Origin: Streptomyces fructofermentans | Lineage (GTDB): Bacteria; Actinomycetota; Actinomycetes; Streptomycetales; Streptomycetaceae | Length of the DNA: 64,000 bases | Assembly (NCBI RefSeq): GCF_014651055.1 | Contig: NZ_BMWD01000001.1 | Span: 170,350-234,349, forward strand | Direction of reading: 5' to 3' | In this document: piece by piece, positions 8,888 through 16,974 of the stretch | Numbering within the stretch: position 1 is the first letter of the stretch | Layout of the letters: each line of letters opens with the position of its first letter | Made by a program: the position numbers and the translations under genes | The notes under the pieces: model-generated | Databases searched by the model: none | Seen by the model: the letters and a program-made list of their open reading frames with translations, nothing else | Told to the model about the DNA's origin: nothing

Positions 8888-9403
8888 CTAACCAGGCCCG
8901 CAGGCGCCGCTGTCACAGGCGGGCGGCCGGTGGGTCCAGCCCGAGGCCGGGTCGTAGGTCCATCCGTCGCCCGCGGGGTACGTGCCCCCGCCCCAGGACA
9001 CCTGCCCGCGCGTCCGCTGCGCCTCCCGCCACTTGGCGGCGGCCAGCACCGCGCCGCGGGCGAGACGCGACCCGGTGGGGCCGCTGAGGCGGTGGGCCGT
9101 CGCGCGGTGGTCGGCGAGCGCCCACAGGGTGACGATCCAGGCGTCGGGCCCCCGGTAGACCTGCCCCGAGTCGCCGACCACGGTGATCTCGTCCAGGGTC
9201 GCCCCGTGGTCGAGCCCGGGGAAGCGCTCCCGGGCCGCCGGTGAACCGGCGGGCACCAGGTCGAGCGGGACGAGCTGCCGCTGGCGGGCGAGCCAGTCGC
9301 GCAGGAACGCGCACAGGGAGCATCCGGCGTCGTACAGGACCGTCAGCCCGCGGACCGGGACGCGCGAGGCGTCCCGGTCCGCGGTGCCGGTTCCGGCCGT
9401 CAC
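8888..9403 (-). CDS. DCC-family thiol-disulfide oxidoreductase-like protein (DUF393)
   Basis: A 171-aa protein of the DCC family, named for an N-terminal D-x-x-C-x-x-C motif; here it is DAGCSLC near residue 25, within TVLYDAGCSLCAFL. The fold is thioredoxin-like and a redox role is presumed from the motif; no substrate is established. The C-terminal 40 residues are Gly/Trp-rich with two more Cys (ACDSGAC). The GTG start overlaps the stop of the upstream membrane gene as GTGA (9400-9403), indicating coupling. Confidence 0.82.
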   Translation of the reverse strand: MTAGTGTADRDASRVPVRGLTVLYDAGCSLCAFLRDWLARQRQLVPLDLVPAGSPAARERFPGLDHGATLDEITVVGDSGQVYRGPDAWIVTLWALADHRATAHRLSGPTGSRLARGAVLAAAKWREAQRTRGQVSWGGGTYPAGDGWTYDPASGWTHRPPACDSGACGPG

Positions 9404-9813
9404 GGCCGAGCCCCGGTTGCCGGGGCGACCCAGCCCTGCGGCCGCACCGGCGGCTGCTCCTCGCGCTCCATGACGCTCCGCCGGCGGATCTTGTTGAGCA
9501 CGTACACGTTGCCCAGGTGCATCACACCGAGCACCAGCAGCACCACGCCGAGCTTCGTCGACAGGGCCTCGAAGACGCCCCGCGCGTCGGCGATCTCGTC
9601 GTCCTGGCTCAGGTACAGGGCCACGAAGCCGAGGTTCACCAGGTAGAAGCCCACCACGAGCAGGTGGTTGACGGCGTCGGCGAGCTTCTCGTTGCCCTGG
9701 AGCACGTCCGACAGGAAGATGCGCCCGTTCGTGCTGAGCGTGCGCGCCACCCAGATCGTCAGCGCCACGCTGACCAGCAGATAGATGACATACGCGACGA
9801 CCGTGAGATCCAT
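9400..9813 (-). CDS. Conserved three-helix membrane protein, function unknown
   Basis: A 137-aa protein. Three hydrophobic helices are clear (about residues 3-23, 48-68 and 86-106) with a short basic C-terminus (KIRRRSVMEREEQ). It is the first gene of the operon with the DCC protein and TetR regulator; its ATG lies just downstream of the paired operators at 9847 and 9892. Coupling to a DCC redox protein suggests a membrane redox or stress unit, but this is inference from position only. Confidence 0.8.
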   Translation of the reverse strand: MDLTVVAYVIYLLVSVALTIWVARTLSTNGRIFLSDVLQGNEKLADAVNHLLVVGFYLVNLGFVALYLSQDDEIADARGVFEALSTKLGVVLLVLGVMHLGNVYVLNKIRRRSVMEREEQPPVRPQGWVAPATGARP

Positions 9814-9838
9814 GTCCCCACCCCATTCTCGACTGCTC

Positions 9839-9905
9839 GAACGTTCTTGAACACGTTCAAAAGGCTGTTGATGGAGAATGTAGACCTGTTTTTGAACACG
9901 TTCAA
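9839..9905 (-). promoter_or_regulatory. Twin 14-bp dyad operators upstream of the membrane/DCC/TetR operon
   Basis: TTGAACACGTTCAA occurs twice, at 9847-9860 and 9892-9905: perfect 6-bp half-sites around a 2-bp centre, 45 bp start to start. A further palindrome GAACGTTC lies at 9839-9846, directly abutting the first copy. The pattern fits the general TnnAACnnGTTnnA shape reported for KstR-type TetR operators. The operon encodes a TetR protein, which is the likely ligand of these sites. Confidence 0.6.
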
Positions 9906-10192
9906 GCAGAGGGTGCGGGTCGGGTGTGTGACCTACGGCTCAGGGCGCGCGCGGAGGGGTCGGGCCCGGCGGGGTCGGGTCCTGGAGGGTGGAGGTGCCG
10001 CCCGGGCGTCGGCGGGGCGCCCCGCTCCGGGCGCGCCCGGAGCGGGGCGCGCGGGGGCGTGGGCGGCGCGACGCGCGGGGTCGGGCGGGGCCTCGCGGGG
10101 CCTCGCGGGGTGCGCGCCGGGGTGACGTGCCGTGGGGCGTCCCGGGGCGCGGGGTGCCGGCCTCCGAGGAGGGGGCCGGACGGTGGCGCCGC
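9906..10192. other. GC-rich non-coding stretch
   Basis: About 290 bp of G-rich, low-complexity DNA (many ggggc and gcggg runs) between the operators and the convergent-side end of the VOC gene. Open frames through it show Arg/Gly/Ala-only translations and I see no credible gene. Short GC hairpins are possible but not distinctive. Confidence 0.5.
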
Positions 10193-10603
10193 TCAGGAAC
10201 TGCGCGCCAGCTCGGGCCGCTTGCTGTAGTCCGTGAACCCCATGATGTTGCCCCAGGGGTCGGCGAACTCGACGGTCCAGCCGGTGGACACGGAGGCGGG
10301 GGCGTCGAGGGGCTCGATGCCCGCCGCGGCGAGGGCCCGGGCCGTGGCCCGGGCGTCCCGGACCTCCAGCCAGACCCGGGGTGTGCCCCAGGGCGGCGTC
10401 CGGTGCCCGAGCGCCTCCTCCAGCCGCAGCAGCACGCCGGGCGTCTCGGCTCCGACCTTCAGGAGCGCGATCCCCGCGTCGTCTAGCCGGAAGCCGAGGG
10501 CGAAGCCCGCCCGCCGGTAGAAGGCCACGGCCTCGTCGAGGTCCCCGACGGGCAGGAGCACATGGTCGAAGCCCAGCAGTTCGAACGACTCTTGGTCTGA
10601 CAT
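10193..10603 (-). CDS. VOC-superfamily (glyoxalase/bleomycin-resistance) protein
   Basis: A 136-aa single-unit vicinal oxygen chelate protein. FDHVLLPVGDLDEAVAFYRR supplies the first metal-site His, and the C-terminal strand WTVEFADPWGN carries the typical Glu and the DPxGN signature. Length fits the family. Members include glyoxalase I, dioxygenases and antibiotic-binding proteins; nothing in the neighbourhood decides which. It appears to be a single-gene unit. Confidence 0.85.
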   Translation of the reverse strand: MSDQESFELLGFDHVLLPVGDLDEAVAFYRRAGFALGFRLDDAGIALLKVGAETPGVLLRLEEALGHRTPPWGTPRVWLEVRDARATARALAAAGIEPLDAPASVSTGWTVEFADPWGNIMGFTDYSKRPELARSS

Positions 10604-10718
10604 GCCGTCAGATTAGGCCGGGGTCCGGGGAGGCCGGGGGAGGCGCCCGCCGCCCCCGGCGAATGTCACCCGGTGGCAGGGCGGGCCGCCGCCCGGCCGC
10701 CCCGGCGGTCCGGAGCGC

Positions 10719-11999
10719 TCAGTGGCCGAGCCCGTCCCGGACGATGCGCCGTGCCAGTACGTCCCGGGCCCCGGCCAGTTCGGCGTCCACGCGGGCAGCA
10801 CGGCCGGCGTCCGCCACCACGGCCGCGGGCAGGGGCGCGCCGGTGAGCAGGCACCGGCGTCGCAGGTGGGTCGGGGGGTGCGTGGAGTCGACGCTGTGGC
10901 CCCGGGCCGCTCCCGCGCGCCGCTGGCGCTCGTACTCGCCCGGCGGGATCGACTCCATGTGGGCCCGCAGGCGCTCCCACAGCCCGTCGCCGCTCGCCCT
11001 GCCCGCCGAGCCGGGGCGTACGACCTGCCGGGCGTTGGCCTCACGGCGCAGCATGACGGTGGCGGAGTCGGAGACGAGGAAGCAGTCCATGACCGCCGCG
11101 GCGGCCCCGGTGGAGCCGGCGCGGGCGGCCATCGCGTCCGCGAGGTACTCGGCGCGCTGCGTGGCACGCAGCGTGAGCCGGTCGAGCAGCGCCGAGGTGC
11201 CCTCGATGAGCAGCCGCGGGACCAGCAGGAGCAGGTTGACCGCCCACTCGACCAGCGTGGGGTCGGCGGGCGGGGCGACGTAGTAGCGCCAGGTCGTGAG
11301 CGAGTGGAGGGCGTTGCCGACGAGCAGTCCGTGCCGGGTGTCCCCGTTGCTGTAGTGGCCGAGTTCGTGGCCCAGCAGGGCGATCCGCTGCTGCGGGGTG
11401 AGGATCTCCCAGAGCGGGAGCCCGAGGGTCAGCAGACGCCGCCCGCGCAGGTCGTACGTGGTCACGCTCGCGTTGACCTCGTCGTCGACCGCGATCACGT
11501 CGACGCCCCGGGTGCCGACCACCGCGGCCACCTCGTCCACCAGCGCGAAGAGTTCGGGCGCGTCCGCCCGGCGCAGGACGGGGCCGTCGTCCGGCAGCCC
11601 GGGGAACCGCGGCCGCAGCGTCCACGCGAGGACTCCGAGGAACACGGCGGCCACGGTTCCCGCGCCGCCCCACCCGGTCACGAGGAACCAGAGGGCGCCC
11701 GCGGCCAGCGCCACCGTCACGCCGTGCACCGCCAGGGCCAGTCCCTGGGCCGCGACGGACGCGGTGTCGCGCCGCGGCCGCAGTGATCCGCCCGCCGCCA
11801 CCTCGGCGAGCAGCCTCTCGCCGTGCCGTGCCGCGAGGGACCGCTGCCACCGCTCGACCCGTCCCGGCGTCCCCTCAGGCTTCTCCGGGTCCACGTTCCA
11901 GTCGCAGGCGGCGCACCACGTGGTGAACCGGCTGTCCGTACGGATCTCGGCCCCGCACTGCGGGCACGGCCGGACCTTCTCCTCGACGGCAGCGCTCAT
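10719..11999 (-). CDS. M48-family zinc metalloprotease with N-terminal zinc ribbon
   Basis: A 426-aa membrane protease. I use the ATG at 11999, preceded by AGGGAGG. The N-terminus has a CPQCG...CAACDW zinc ribbon, followed by two hydrophobic helices (near 95-140). The catalytic domain carries HELGH (about residue 218) and the downstream Glu ligand in EYLADAMAAR, the M48 (HtpX/Ste24) signature. Family members perform membrane-protein quality control. It lies downstream of the sdh operon but is separated by a strong terminator, so it is transcribed independently. Confidence 0.88.
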   Translation of the reverse strand: MSAAVEEKVRPCPQCGAEIRTDSRFTTWCAACDWNVDPEKPEGTPGRVERWQRSLAARHGERLLAEVAAGGSLRPRRDTASVAAQGLALAVHGVTVALAAGALWFLVTGWGGAGTVAAVFLGVLAWTLRPRFPGLPDDGPVLRRADAPELFALVDEVAAVVGTRGVDVIAVDDEVNASVTTYDLRGRRLLTLGLPLWEILTPQQRIALLGHELGHYSNGDTRHGLLVGNALHSLTTWRYYVAPPADPTLVEWAVNLLLLVPRLLIEGTSALLDRLTLRATQRAEYLADAMAARAGSTGAAAAVMDCFLVSDSATVMLRREANARQVVRPGSAGRASGDGLWERLRAHMESIPPGEYERQRRAGAARGHSVDSTHPPTHLRRRCLLTGAPLPAAVVADAGRAARVDAELAGARDVLARRIVRDGLGH

Positions 12000-12241
12000 C
12001 GGCGCGCCTCCCTTCCCCCGGCCCCTCCCCAGGGGCCGCTTCGTACGCGATCCGGCACAGCTGATCACCCCGGCGCCTCCGTGGGAAGCCCCGTGAGGAG
12101 ATCGATACGCGCCGAGCCCCCAGGGCCGCGGTCGCGGGGGACCCGGAGGTCGGCGCAGGTCAGCGCCGGTGGAGTCCGGGAGCGGGGGGACGGCCCGCAG
12201 GGCTTCGGGGCCACTGGACTGCCGGGCCGCCGGGCCGCGGG

Positions 12242-12303
12242 GCATGCGGGCATGCGGGCATGCGAAGGGCCCCGCCCCCGGTACGTGACCGGGGGCGGGG
12301 CCC
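12242..12303 (-). terminator. Rho-independent-type terminator of the sdh operon, with adjacent octamer repeats
   Basis: A perfect 16-bp inverted repeat (12267-12282 with 12288-12303, 5-nt loop) lies about 60 bp past the sdhB stop. No U-run follows, as is common in Streptomyces. Next to it GCATGCGG repeats three times in tandem (12242-12265, last copy one base short). The remaining DNA between the protease start and sdhB (12000-12361) holds no gene I can support. Confidence 0.7.
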
Positions 12304-12361
12304 GTGCGCGGTGCGAGCCGGCCGAGCCGCACGAACCGTGCGGGCCGAACGGCGGGAGGGG

Positions 12362-13141
12362 TCAGAAGCGGCGCGTGATCAGCGCCCGCTTGACCTCCTG
12401 GATCGCCTTCGTGACCTCGATGCCGCGAGGGCAGGCGTCCGTGCAGTTGAACGTCGTGCGGCAGCGCCACACGCCGTCCTTGTCGTTCAGGATCTCCAGG
12501 CGCTGCTCGCCCGCCTCGTCGCGCGAGTCGAAGATGAAGCGGTGCGCGTTGACGATCGCGGCCGGACCGAAGTACTGGCCGTCGTTCCAGAACACCGGGC
12601 ACGAGGAGGTGCACGCGGCGCAGAGGATGCACTTCGTCGTGTCGTCGAAGCGCTCGCGGTCCTCGGCCGTCTGGAGACGCTCGCGCGTCGGCTCGTTGGT
12701 GTCCTTCGTGATCAGGAAGGGCATCACGTCGCGGTACGCCTGGAAGAACGGCTCCATGTCCACCACGAGGTCCTTCAGGACCGTGAGGCCCTTGATGGGC
12801 TCGACCGTGATGGGCTTCTCGGGACTGAGGTCCTTGATCAGCGTCTTGCAGGCGAGGCGGTTCTTGCCGTTGATCCGCATGGCGTCGGAGCCGCAGATGC
12901 CGTGCGCGCAGGACCGGCGGAACGTCAGCGTGCCGTCCTGGTCCCACTTGATCTTGTGCAGCGCGTCGAGGACACGCTCCTTGGGGTCGATCTCCAGCTG
13001 GAAGTCTTCCCAGACCGCCTCGGCCGAGACCTCGGAGTTGAAGCGGCGGATGCGGAACGTGGCGGTGATGTACGGGGAGTCGGCGAAGCCGGCCTCCGGC
13101 GCGCCCGCGCCGTCCGCCTTGTCCAGGGTGGGGGTAGCCAT
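12362..13141 (-). CDS. sdhB: Succinate dehydrogenase iron-sulfur subunit
   Basis: A 259-aa subunit passing electrons from SdhA flavin to membrane quinone through three FeS clusters. The [2Fe-2S] site reads CAHGICGSD and later LAC, with Asp in the third-ligand position as in E. coli SdhB. The other two clusters are bound by CILCAACTSSCP and by the Cys in FNCTDACPRGI. The start overlaps the sdhA stop by one base (TGATG at 13141). It is the last gene of the operon and is followed by the terminator at 12267. Confidence 0.97.
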   Translation of the reverse strand: MATPTLDKADGAGAPEAGFADSPYITATFRIRRFNSEVSAEAVWEDFQLEIDPKERVLDALHKIKWDQDGTLTFRRSCAHGICGSDAMRINGKNRLACKTLIKDLSPEKPITVEPIKGLTVLKDLVVDMEPFFQAYRDVMPFLITKDTNEPTRERLQTAEDRERFDDTTKCILCAACTSSCPVFWNDGQYFGPAAIVNAHRFIFDSRDEAGEQRLEILNDKDGVWRCRTTFNCTDACPRGIEVTKAIQEVKRALITRRF

Positions 13142-14898
13142 CAGTACTTACGCTCCATCGGCTGGTAGCGGGTCTGGACGACCGGCTTGTAGTCGAGACG
13201 GATGGACTCGGTGCCGTCGTCGCCGACCTCGCGGTACGCCATGGTGTGGCGCATGAAGTTGACGTCGTCGCGGTTCGGGTAGTCCTCGCGGTAGTGACCG
13301 CCGCGGGACTCCTTGCGGGCGAGCGCGGAGACGGCCATGACCTCGGCGAGGTCGAGCAGGTTGCCCAGCTCGACGGCCTCCAGGAGGTCGGTGTTGAACC
13401 GCTTGCCCTTGTCCTGGACGGACACGTGCCGGTAGCGCTCGCGCAGTTCGGCGATCTTCTCGACGGCCGTCTTGATCGTCTGCTCGGTGCGGAACACCAT
13501 GACGTTGGCGTCCATGGTCTCCTGCAGCTCGCGGCGGATGTCCGCCACGCGCTCGCTGCCCGTGGACGAGCGCAGTCGCTCGATCTGCGCGACGACCAGC
13601 GAGGCGGGGTCCTCGGGCAGTTCGACGTGCGCGGCGACGGTGGCCGAGTACTCGGCGGCCGCGATGCCGGCGCGCTTGCCGAACACGTTGATGTCCAGCA
13701 GCGAGTTGGTGCCGAGCCGGTTCGCGCCGTGCACGGACACGCACGCGACCTCGCCGGCCGCGTACAGGCCCGGGACCACGGTGGTGTTGTCGCTCAGCAC
13801 CTCGCCCCGGACGTTCGTCGGGATGCCGCCCATCGCGTAGTGCGCGGTGGGCTGGATCGGGATCGGGTCCGTGTAGGGCTCGATGCCGAGGTAGGTGCGC
13901 GCGAACTCCGTGATGTCCGGCAGCTTGGCGTCGAGCTGCTCCGGCGGGAGGTGCGTCAGGTCGAGGTAGACGTGGTCGCCCTCGGGACCGCAGCCGCGGC
14001 CCTCGCGGATCTCCGTGTAGATGGAGCGCGAGACGACGTCACGGGACGCGAGGTCCTTCATGACCGGCGCGTACTTCTCCATGAAGCGCTCGCCGTCCTT
14101 GTTGCGGAGGATGCCGCCCTCACCGCGGGCGCCCTCCGTCAGCAGGATGCCCATGCGCCAGATGCCGGTCGGGTGGAACTGGAAGAACTCCATGTCCTCC
14201 AGCGGCAGTCCGCGACGGTAGACGGCGGCCTGGCCGTCGCCGGTCAGCGTGTGCGCGTTGGAGGTCACCTTGAAGAACTTGCCGGTGCCGCCGGACGCGT
14301 AGATCACGGCCTTCGCCTGGAAGACGTGGATCTCACCGGTGGCCAGCTCGTACGCCACGACACCGGCGGAGTGCTTGACGCCGTCGATCTCGGTGATCAG
14401 CTGGTCGAGGACGTAGAACTCGTTGAAGAACTCCACGCCTTCCTTGACGCAGTTCTGGTACAGCGTCTGGAGGATCATGTGGCCGGTGCGGTCCGCGGCG
14501 TAGCAGGACCGGCGGACCGGGGCCTCGCCGTGGTTGCGGCTGTGACCGCCGAAGCGGCGCTGGTCGATCGTCCCGTCGGGCGTCCGGTTGAAGGGCAGGC
14601 CCATCTTCTCCAGGTCGAGGACCGAGTCGATGGCCTCCTTCGCCAGGATCTCGGCGGCGTCCTGGTCGACCAGGTAGTCGCCGCCCTTGACCGTGTCGAA
14701 GGTGTGCCACTCCCAGTTGTCCTCCTCCACGTTGGCCAGCGCGGCGGCCATGCCGCCCTGCGCGGCGCCCGTGTGGGAGCGGGTGGGGTAGAGCTTCGTC
14801 AGCACGGCGGTCCGGCTGCGCTTCGTCGACTCGATGGCGGCGCGCATACCGGCGCCGCCGGCGCCGACGATGACGGTGTCGTACTTGTGGATCTTCAT
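13141..14898 (-). CDS. sdhA: Succinate dehydrogenase flavoprotein subunit
   Basis: A 585-aa catalytic subunit oxidising succinate to fumarate in the TCA cycle. The dinucleotide fold [10 protein letters not shown] is N-terminal; [10 protein letters not shown] carries the His that binds FAD covalently; the active-site region includes GGHSRNHG and the later [13 protein letters not shown]. Length is normal. It lies 19 bp after sdhD and overlaps sdhB by one base, so the four genes form sdhC-sdhD-sdhA-sdhB. Confidence 0.97.
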   Translation of the reverse strand: MKIHKYDTVIVGAGGAGMRAAIESTKRSRTAVLTKLYPTRSHTGAAQGGMAAALANVEEDNWEWHTFDTVKGGDYLVDQDAAEILAKEAIDSVLDLEKMGLPFNRTPDGTIDQRRFGGHSRNHGEAPVRRSCYAADRTGHMILQTLYQNCVKEGVEFFNEFYVLDQLITEIDGVKHSAGVVAYELATGEIHVFQAKAVIYASGGTGKFFKVTSNAHTLTGDGQAAVYRRGLPLEDMEFFQFHPTGIWRMGILLTEGARGEGGILRNKDGERFMEKYAPVMKDLASRDVVSRSIYTEIREGRGCGPEGDHVYLDLTHLPPEQLDAKLPDITEFARTYLGIEPYTDPIPIQPTAHYAMGGIPTNVRGEVLSDNTTVVPGLYAAGEVACVSVHGANRLGTNSLLDINVFGKRAGIAAAEYSATVAAHVELPEDPASLVVAQIERLRSSTGSERVADIRRELQETMDANVMVFRTEQTIKTAVEKIAELRERYRHVSVQDKGKRFNTDLLEAVELGNLLDLAEVMAVSALARKESRGGHYREDYPNRDDVNFMRHTMAYREVGDDGTESIRLDYKPVVQTRYQPMERKY

Positions 14899-14917
14899 GA
14901 TTCTCGCAGCCCCGTGC

Positions 14918-15412
14918 CTAGCGGATGTTCGGGTCGAAGGTGAAGATCACCAGCGTGCCCAGCAGGATGGTGAACACCGTGGCGGTGTAGAGCAGGCCCT
15001 TGAGCCACAGCCGGGTGTTCGCGCGCTCCGCGTAGTCGTTGATGACCGTGCGCAGGCCGTTGGCGCCGTGGAGCATCGCGAGCCACAGCATCAGCAGGTC
15101 CCAGACCTGCCAGAACGGGGAGGCCCAGCGGCCGGCCACGAAGGCGAAGCCGATCTTGGACACACCGCCGTCCAGGACGAGCTGGATGAGCAGGTGGCCG
15201 ATGACCAGGACGACCAGCACGACGCCGGACAGGCGCATGAAGAGCCAGCCGTACATCTCGAAGTTGCCGCGGGTGGACTTCGGGGTCTTCTTCGTCCGCT
15301 TGCGCGGGGCCTCGATGAGGGGCGCCGGGTGGTCGACGTCGTAGAGGGACGCGCCCTCGACGGGGCCGATGCCGGACGTGGCCGTCTCAGTGGTGACTGT
15401 GTTTTTCGACAT
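14918..15412 (-). CDS. sdhD: Succinate dehydrogenase hydrophobic membrane anchor subunit
   Basis: A 164-aa anchor with a hydrophilic N-terminal third and three membrane helices (about 60-80, 103-125 and 140-158). The conserved pattern [13 protein letters not shown] carries the haem/quinone-site His and the Arg/Asp/Tyr group typical of SdhD. It starts 9 bp after the sdhC stop and forms the quinone-reducing membrane part of complex II with SdhC. Confidence 0.95.
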   Translation of the reverse strand: MSKNTVTTETATSGIGPVEGASLYDVDHPAPLIEAPRKRTKKTPKSTRGNFEMYGWLFMRLSGVVLVVLVIGHLLIQLVLDGGVSKIGFAFVAGRWASPFWQVWDLLMLWLAMLHGANGLRTVINDYAERANTRLWLKGLLYTATVFTILLGTLVIFTFDPNIR

Positions 15413-15421
15413 GCTTGCGCG

Positions 15422-15802
15422 TCAGCTCCCGAAGACTTCACGAGCGGCGTGACCGAGGACGGGGTACAGCGCCCCGATCATCAGGACGACCCAGATGCCG
15501 ACCACGGTCCAGAGCATCTGCTTCTGGAAGCGCGGCCCCTTCGACCAGAAGTCGACGGCGATCACGCGGAGGCCGTTGAGCGCGTGGAAGAGGATGGCGG
15601 CCACGAGGCCGTACTCCAGCAGCGCGACGACCGGCGTCTTGTAGGTGGCTACGACCCTGTCGTAGTCCTCGGGGGAGACACGTACGAGAGAGGTGTCCAG
15701 GACGTGTACGAACAGGAAGAAGAAGATGAGGACGCCGGTGACTCGATGAGCCACCCAGGACCACATTCCTTCCCGGCCGCGGTACAGCGTTCCAGCCGGC
15801 AC
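15422..15802 (-). CDS. sdhC: Succinate dehydrogenase cytochrome b556 subunit
   Basis: A 126-aa membrane subunit. I choose the GTG at 15802 because GGAGGG lies 8 bp upstream and the protein then begins PAGTLYRGREGMWSWVAHR, as in other Streptomyces. Three TM helices follow. HRVTG near the N-terminus and the second-helix His in LFHALNGLR match the SdhC quinone/haem signature. It is the first gene of the operon, so the promoter must lie in 15803-16000. Confidence 0.93.
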   Translation of the reverse strand: MPAGTLYRGREGMWSWVAHRVTGVLIFFFLFVHVLDTSLVRVSPEDYDRVVATYKTPVVALLEYGLVAAILFHALNGLRVIAVDFWSKGPRFQKQMLWTVVGIWVVLMIGALYPVLGHAAREVFGS

Positions 15803-16127
15803 GGAAGAACCCTCCGGGAGCGGGGATTGGGGCCTGCCGGCTTCGATGTCGGTCGGCCCGGCCGGGTACGGTCCACCGGCCCTGGCCATCGTAGCGACGT
15901 GTTGTCGGAACGTTTACGGCGGGCCTACCGATGTGATCGAACTGGCAATCAAAGAGGCACGGACGGGCTATTACGGACGCCACCGACCCGGACGTCTGCT
16001 CGATCGGTCGCAAGGGCAGCCGAGGGCGCCGACCCCGGGGCCGCCGGGCGTCCCCGGCGCGCCGCCGCCTCCGGTCACGGGCGTGCGGTCGGCCCGGCCG
16101 TCCGTTCCGCCCGGTCGCGGCGGTGGT
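15803..16127 (-). promoter_or_regulatory. Promoter region of the sdh operon
   Basis: 325 bp with no credible gene. The part nearest sdhC holds the ribosome-binding site (GGAGGG). Between about 15890 and 15990 base composition drops (gttgtcgg aacgtttacgg, gaactggcaatcaaag), the most promoter-like stretch. I looked for a Rex-type redox operator (TTGTGA...TCACAA) and did not find one. Confidence 0.4.
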
Positions 16128-16673
16128 TCAGCGGGCCCGCGCGGGGCAGAGCGGGTGCCGCACCAGGCGGGACAGCCGCCCCCTGGCCAGGCGGCGCAGC
16201 TCGTCCGCGGTGACCGCGCGCTCCTCGTCGGGATCGTTCGCCAATCGTGACCGGATGCCGGCGAGGACCCGGTCGAGCGCCTCCCCCGGGGCCGCGTCGT
16301 CCAGGCAGATCACGAACACATGCCCGAAACGGCTCTCGTACGCGGCGTGCGCGGCGCTCAGGGCGGTGTGCGCCGCGGAGTACGCGCCGTCCGGCAGGAC
16401 CGTGAGGGACTCGCAGGCCAGGGCCTCGGCGACGTCGGGCGGGGTGAGGTCGTACGACGCCTCGTCGGCGGCGGCCAGCAGCGCGTCCAGGTCGGGGTAC
16501 GGGCGGTGGTCGGCGACACGGCGGGCCCAGCGGTGGCTGCCGCAGCAGTGCAGGAGGTCGCGCTCGGCCTCGTCGTCGGGCGTGTCGTTGAACCGCTCCA
16601 GGCCTGTCGGGCGGGGCGCGGCGGGTCCGGAGGCCGACCGGGGCTGCGCGGGCAGCTCCGGGGTGCCGGACAA
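16128..16673 (-). CDS. 2-oxo-4-hydroxy-4-carboxy-5-ureidoimidazoline (OHCU) decarboxylase
   Basis: About 181 aa. It matches the OHCU decarboxylase family, which converts the uric-acid oxidation product OHCU to S-allantoin. The hallmark stretch ESRFGHVFVICL is followed by RLANDPDEERAVTADELRR, and the N-terminal LERFNDTPDDEAERDLLHCC also fits. The listed start is a TTG and may be wrong; a start nearer LERFN is possible. No urate oxidase or HIU hydrolase gene is adjacent, so it is separated here from the rest of purine catabolism. It is divergent from the hexosaminidase gene. Confidence 0.85.
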   Translation of the reverse strand: MSGTPELPAQPRSASGPAAPRPTGLERFNDTPDDEAERDLLHCCGSHRWARRVADHRPYPDLDALLAAADEASYDLTPPDVAEALACESLTVLPDGAYSAAHTALSAAHAAYESRFGHVFVICLDDAAPGEALDRVLAGIRSRLANDPDEERAVTADELRRLARGRLSRLVRHPLCPARAR

Positions 16674-16974
16674 CTCCGGGAGGGTGACGGCCTGACCGGT
16701 GAGGCGGGACGGACGGTGCGCGGGCAGCGTGGGTTCCTCGGCGGTTCGGTGACGCTCGGACGTGCGTCACGCGTGGGTCGGCAGGGGGTCAAGTGAGAGT
16801 TGTGACACCACGCTATCGAGGTGTGGCGGGAGCTGTCCGTCGGATGCCCGATTTTCACCCGCAAGGGAGAGTTTCAGAACGGGGGGTGGACAGAGGCGCA
16901 GGACACGGGGGCTTAGGTTCGCAGCGGAGGTACAGCGTGATGAGGGTGGGCCGTACGAGCGTGGGAGGTACCCG
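16674..16974. promoter_or_regulatory. Divergent promoter region (OHCU decarboxylase / hexosaminidase)
   Basis: 301 bp between divergent genes. AT content rises around 16790-16870 (gtcaagtgagagttgtgacacc, then cccgattttcacccgcaag), where promoters are expected. A leader of about 100 bp then runs to the hexosaminidase RBS (GGGAGG at 16963-16968). I see no gene. Confidence 0.35.

Noticed and set aside
9906-10192. Coding frames in the G-rich stretch
   Set aside because: Translations contain almost only Arg, Gly, Ala and Pro and no start with an RBS.
15803-16127. Rex redox operator in the sdh promoter
   Set aside because: No TTGTGA...TCACAA-like dyad was found.
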